DNA of 24,283 nt, from assembly GCA_021793055.1 (NCBI GenBank), contig JAJYTL010000008.1:1-24283 (forward strand). Reading direction: 5' to 3'. The translations under genes were made by a program, and so were the position numbers. Positions 22,366 through 24,283 of the stretch are shown one piece after another. Numbering within the stretch: the first letter of the stretch is position 1; the number at the start of each line of letters is the position of its first letter. A model generated the notes under the pieces. It was not told the origin of the DNA. It made no database searches and saw only the letters and a list, made by a program, of their open reading frames with translations. This DNA is from Pseudomonadota bacterium (GTDB lineage Bacteria; Pseudomonadota; Alphaproteobacteria; Ferrovibrionales; Ferrovibrionaceae).

Positions 22366-23226
22366 TCACGTAAGGCCCTTCGCCCTCAGAACGTGGTCAA
22401 TCCACCGGGAAATATAATCGACGGCCTGTTTCTCGATCCCGGCATATCCATGCGGGGACATGGCTTGGCAGGAGTTGACATTGCCGTAGTCGCTGTTGAA
22501 AAAATGCAGCGTCCTATATTCGGAATTGACCAGATCTCTGTATATGCCGCGGGCTTCGTCAGGCGGGCTCGCCCTGCACCCGTCTCCTCTGTTTGCAATC
22601 ACCAGTACTGGGACCTTGATTTTCGAAAGTCTCACGTCAAAGACGGTTTCTCCCGAGGCGGAAGTGCCCGTAACAGTCGACGTCAGCACGAGACCGGCGA
22701 TTTTATCCCCGAGGGAAGCTCCTCCTTCCGCGGCGCCTATCGTCCCCTGGCTGGTTCCAACGAGAAATATCGGCTTTCCAAAGGATCCCAAGTAAGCCAC
22801 CACTTTCGAAAGGACGGCCCCATAGGCCGACGTCGAGCGGTATCCGTCGAGGGGTGCTCCGTTCGGGGAATCGAGCAGCACTACGTCAAACCCGTTGTCG
22901 ATCCAGCGGTAATGCGTCCGCACGAGGAAGTTGCCGGTGAGATTCTGGACGTATCCGTCCCTGGCGATATCGAGATTCCCCTCATCTCCAGCAAACATGA
23001 CAACGATGGCTTTGGCATTTTTGTTCCCGGAGAAAGACAGGCGATTGATGCCGCCCTTCGCTACCGGAACGTCCGCCACGAAATTTATTGCGCTCGAGCC
23101 GTTGGTCTTAAAGATAACGACATGATCAATCTTGTTGTCCCCGTTAAATGGTGCCGCACATCCGCTTAAGGAAAACGCCAGAAATGCGGCCGACACGATG
23201 GCCGCGTATTTTGCACGCTGTAGCAT
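22366..23226 (-). CDS. Alpha/beta-hydrolase, predicted lipoprotein
   Basis: This 286-aa protein starts MLQRAKYAAI at 23226, chosen because GGAGGGGGGAGG directly precedes the ATG; the in-frame ATG at 23262 is less likely. Residues 5-23 form a lipoprotein signal with the lipobox LSGC (Cys23), so it should be anchored on the periplasmic face of a membrane. The hydrolase triad is visible: Ser159 in VGTSQGT, Asp215 in ANRGDGC and His259 in SPHGYAG. Cysteines at 217 and 253 may form a disulfide. The substrate is unknown; an esterase, lipase or peptidase role is possible. Base composition is less GC-rich than that of the left-hand genes, suggesting acquired DNA. The start lies about 110 bp from a near-palindrome at 23337-23355. 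Confidence 0.8.
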   Translation of the reverse strand: MLQRAKYAAIVSAAFLAFSLSGCAAPFNGDNKIDHVVIFKTNGSSAINFVADVPVAKGGINRLSFSGNKNAKAIVVMFAGDEGNLDIARDGYVQNLTGNFLVRTHYRWIDNGFDVVLLDSPNGAPLDGYRSTSAYGAVLSKVVAYLGSFGKPIFLVGTSQGTIGAAEGGASLGDKIAGLVLTSTVTGTSASGETVFDVRLSKIKVPVLVIANRGDGCRASPPDEARGIYRDLVNSEYRTLHFFNSDYGNVNSCQAMSPHGYAGIEKQAVDYISRWIDHVLRAKGLT

Positions 23227-23336
23227 CCTCCCCCCTCCATTCAGTGCTCGCGAGAAAATCATCTGCCTGACTTAGACGCCGCCGCGATTTTGCAAGCTCG
23301 ATTAGATCATCCGTCGCCTCCCTGGGAGGATACGGT

Positions 23337-23355
23337 TGCTGCGTCAGACGAAGCA
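23337..23355. promoter_or_regulatory. 19-bp near-perfect palindrome upstream of the lipoprotein hydrolase
   Basis: TGCT-G-CGTC-A-GACG-A-AGCA is symmetrical except for one mismatched pair. It sits between the hydrolase gene and the IS remnant. It is a candidate operator or small hairpin; its function is unknown. Confidence 0.3.
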
Positions 23356-23429
23356 GAATGATCGTAGCGCAGCATGCGGCACCCTGCCCCAATTCGTCAT
23401 CTTGATATCAACGCTGGTTCATTCATTAA

Positions 23430-24134
23430 CCGCTCTCGTCGAGGTAGCGTCAAGAATGTTTCGCACATTTGTCAGGCGACGGCTCCGGTGCTTGAAGCCT
23501 TGGCCGCGTAGAGCGGCGCCATGTTCATGTACCGGCGTGTGGACCACTGGCCGCCGGCGATGTGCCTCAGCCTCGCCGCGGCCAGGTTGAGGCAGCTCCG
23601 TCCATCCGGAAACGCACCGACCACCCGGGTACGCCGACGGATCTCTTTCATGATCCCCTCGAGCGGATTATTGGTGCGCAGTTTGATCCAGTGGCTGTCC
23701 GGGAAGCCGTAATAGGTCAGCGTCTCGGAGATATTCTCCGCGACCAGCTCCGGTGCGCGATGAAGCTTCTGGCGGCGCAGCTCGGCGACGACCGCTTCTG
23801 CTTTCTCCTCGGCCGCTTCACGACTTTCCTGGCTGTGAATCGCCTTCAGCATGTGGCTGACCTCTCGGACCTTGGCCGTCGGCACGTGACTGAACACATT
23901 GCGGTAAAAATGAACCATGCGGCGTTGCCAGCCCGCCTGCGGGAGATACTCGGTGATGCTCTCCACCAAGCCGCGACAGGCATCCGAGATGATCAGGCGA
24001 ACCCCAGACAGGCCCCGGTCCACCAGGTGCCGCAGAAAGTCCGACCAGCCGGACTTATCCTCCTTCGCCCCCTCGCAAATGCCGAGTATCTCCCGGTATC
24101 CCTCCGCGTTCACTCCGCTCACCACCAGCAGCGA
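23430..24134 (-). mobile_element. IS256-family insertion sequence remnant (right part only)
   Basis: This block contains the 3' part of an IS256-type transposase gene and a short tail beyond its stop. The left part of the element is missing, because helicase-like coding sequence begins at about 24128-24134. The outer boundary near 23430 is a guess, because no terminal inverted repeat could be paired with a second copy in the window. Confidence 0.6.
23472..24134 (-). pseudogene. IS256-family (Mutator-like) transposase, N-terminally truncated
   Basis: About 220 codons remain of a protein normally near 400 aa. The readable part runs SLLVVSGVNAEGYREILG, then LIISDACRGLVESI with the second catalytic Asp, then YYGFPDSHWIKLRTNNPLEG with the catalytic Glu and the IMKEIRRRTRVVGAFPDG segment, up to the C-terminal RRYMNMAPLYA. 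The first catalytic Asp and the DNA-binding N-terminal half are missing, so the protein should be inactive. Reading further upstream, the frame meets a TGA at 24180-24182 in sequence that is helicase-like on the other strand. The truncation came from deletion or recombination after insertion. Confidence 0.85.
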
Positions 24135-24283
24135 ACCTTCTCTACACCGCGCTCTCTCGCGGCAAGGGCCAAGTCCTCGTCATCGGCCAGGAGGCGTCCC
24201 TGCAGCAGGCGGTTCGTATCGACGGCGCGCACCGCCGCGGCGGTCTCGCAGCGCGCTTGCGCCGGAATCTCCCCCCATTGCCG
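24128..24283 (+). pseudogene. RecD/TraA-type helicase, C-terminal fragment, continues past the window
   Basis: The plus-strand frame reads NLLYTALSRGKGQVLVIGQ from 24134, followed by EASLQQAVRIDGAHRRGGL and AARLRRNLPPLP. The YTALSRGK-x-x-V-L-V-I-G pattern is the C-terminal helicase motif VI region of RecD2/TraA-like superfamily 1 helicases (typically YTAxTRAK-x-x-V-x-x-x-G). Everything N-terminal of it is replaced by the transposase remnant, so no complete helicase gene can exist in this orientation here. It shows that the mobile-element event hit a helicase gene. No stop codon is reached before the edge. Confidence 0.7.

Noticed and set aside
1..24283. CRISPR arrays, rRNA or complete tRNA genes, toxin-antitoxin or phage-defence operons
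   Set aside because: No regularly spaced direct repeats, no full tRNA cloverleaf and no recognisable defence-gene pair were found; the RecD/TraA-like fragment is only a broken end.

Overview
The window is GC-rich bacterial chromosome, roughly two-thirds G+C by eye. It has GGAGG-type ribosome binding sites, several GTG starts and many 4-bp gene overlaps. Gene content (FCD-domain GntR regulators, Gfo/Idh/MocA and 2-hydroxyacid dehydrogenases, acyl-CoA enzymes, a multi-PAS GGDEF/EAL protein) suggests an alphaproteobacterium, perhaps Rhodospirillales- or Rhizobiales-like. This assignment is an inference; no rRNA or marker gene is present.

Region 1 (1-4163, minus strand) is one operon: a quinone-oxidoreductase-like MDR enzyme, then two proteins that together make a split PEP-synthase-type dikinase (606 aa phospho-His/substrate subunit and 356 aa ATP-grasp subunit, the organisation of phenylphosphate synthase). 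It ends with the start of a biotin-carboxyl-carrier-like protein running off the left edge. The combination suggests ATP-dependent phosphorylation of a hydroxyl or enol substrate linked to biotin-dependent carboxylation. Divergently, region 2 (4380-7504, plus strand) holds two translationally coupled PLP fold-type I enzymes: one unassigned, one a group II (aromatic) amino-acid decarboxylase.

Region 3 (7501-12275) looks like a hydroxy-acid or sugar-acid catabolic locus. A minus-strand operon (Gfo/Idh/MocA oxidoreductase, FCD/GntR regulator, isopropylmalate/tartrate-type dehydrogenase) faces a divergent second FCD/GntR regulator across a region with a perfect inverted repeat. A D-2-hydroxyacid dehydrogenase gene converges on the second regulator. 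Region 4 (12648-17030) has a LysR regulator, a GNAT acyltransferase and a triple-PAS GGDEF-EAL protein with a degenerate GGDEF motif and an apparently complete EAL site.

Region 5 (17114-21192, minus strand) is a thiolase, acyl-CoA synthetase and crotonase set, probably for CoA-thioester degradation; a 16-bp-stem hairpin lies between the thiolase and the synthetase. Region 6 (21.2-24.3 kb) is looser, accessory-looking DNA: a gene-poor stretch with a very strong bidirectional terminator, an IsdG-type heme monooxygenase, a lipoprotein alpha/beta hydrolase, and at the right edge an N-terminally truncated IS256-type transposase fused back-to-back to the C-terminal coding fragment of a RecD/TraA-like helicase.
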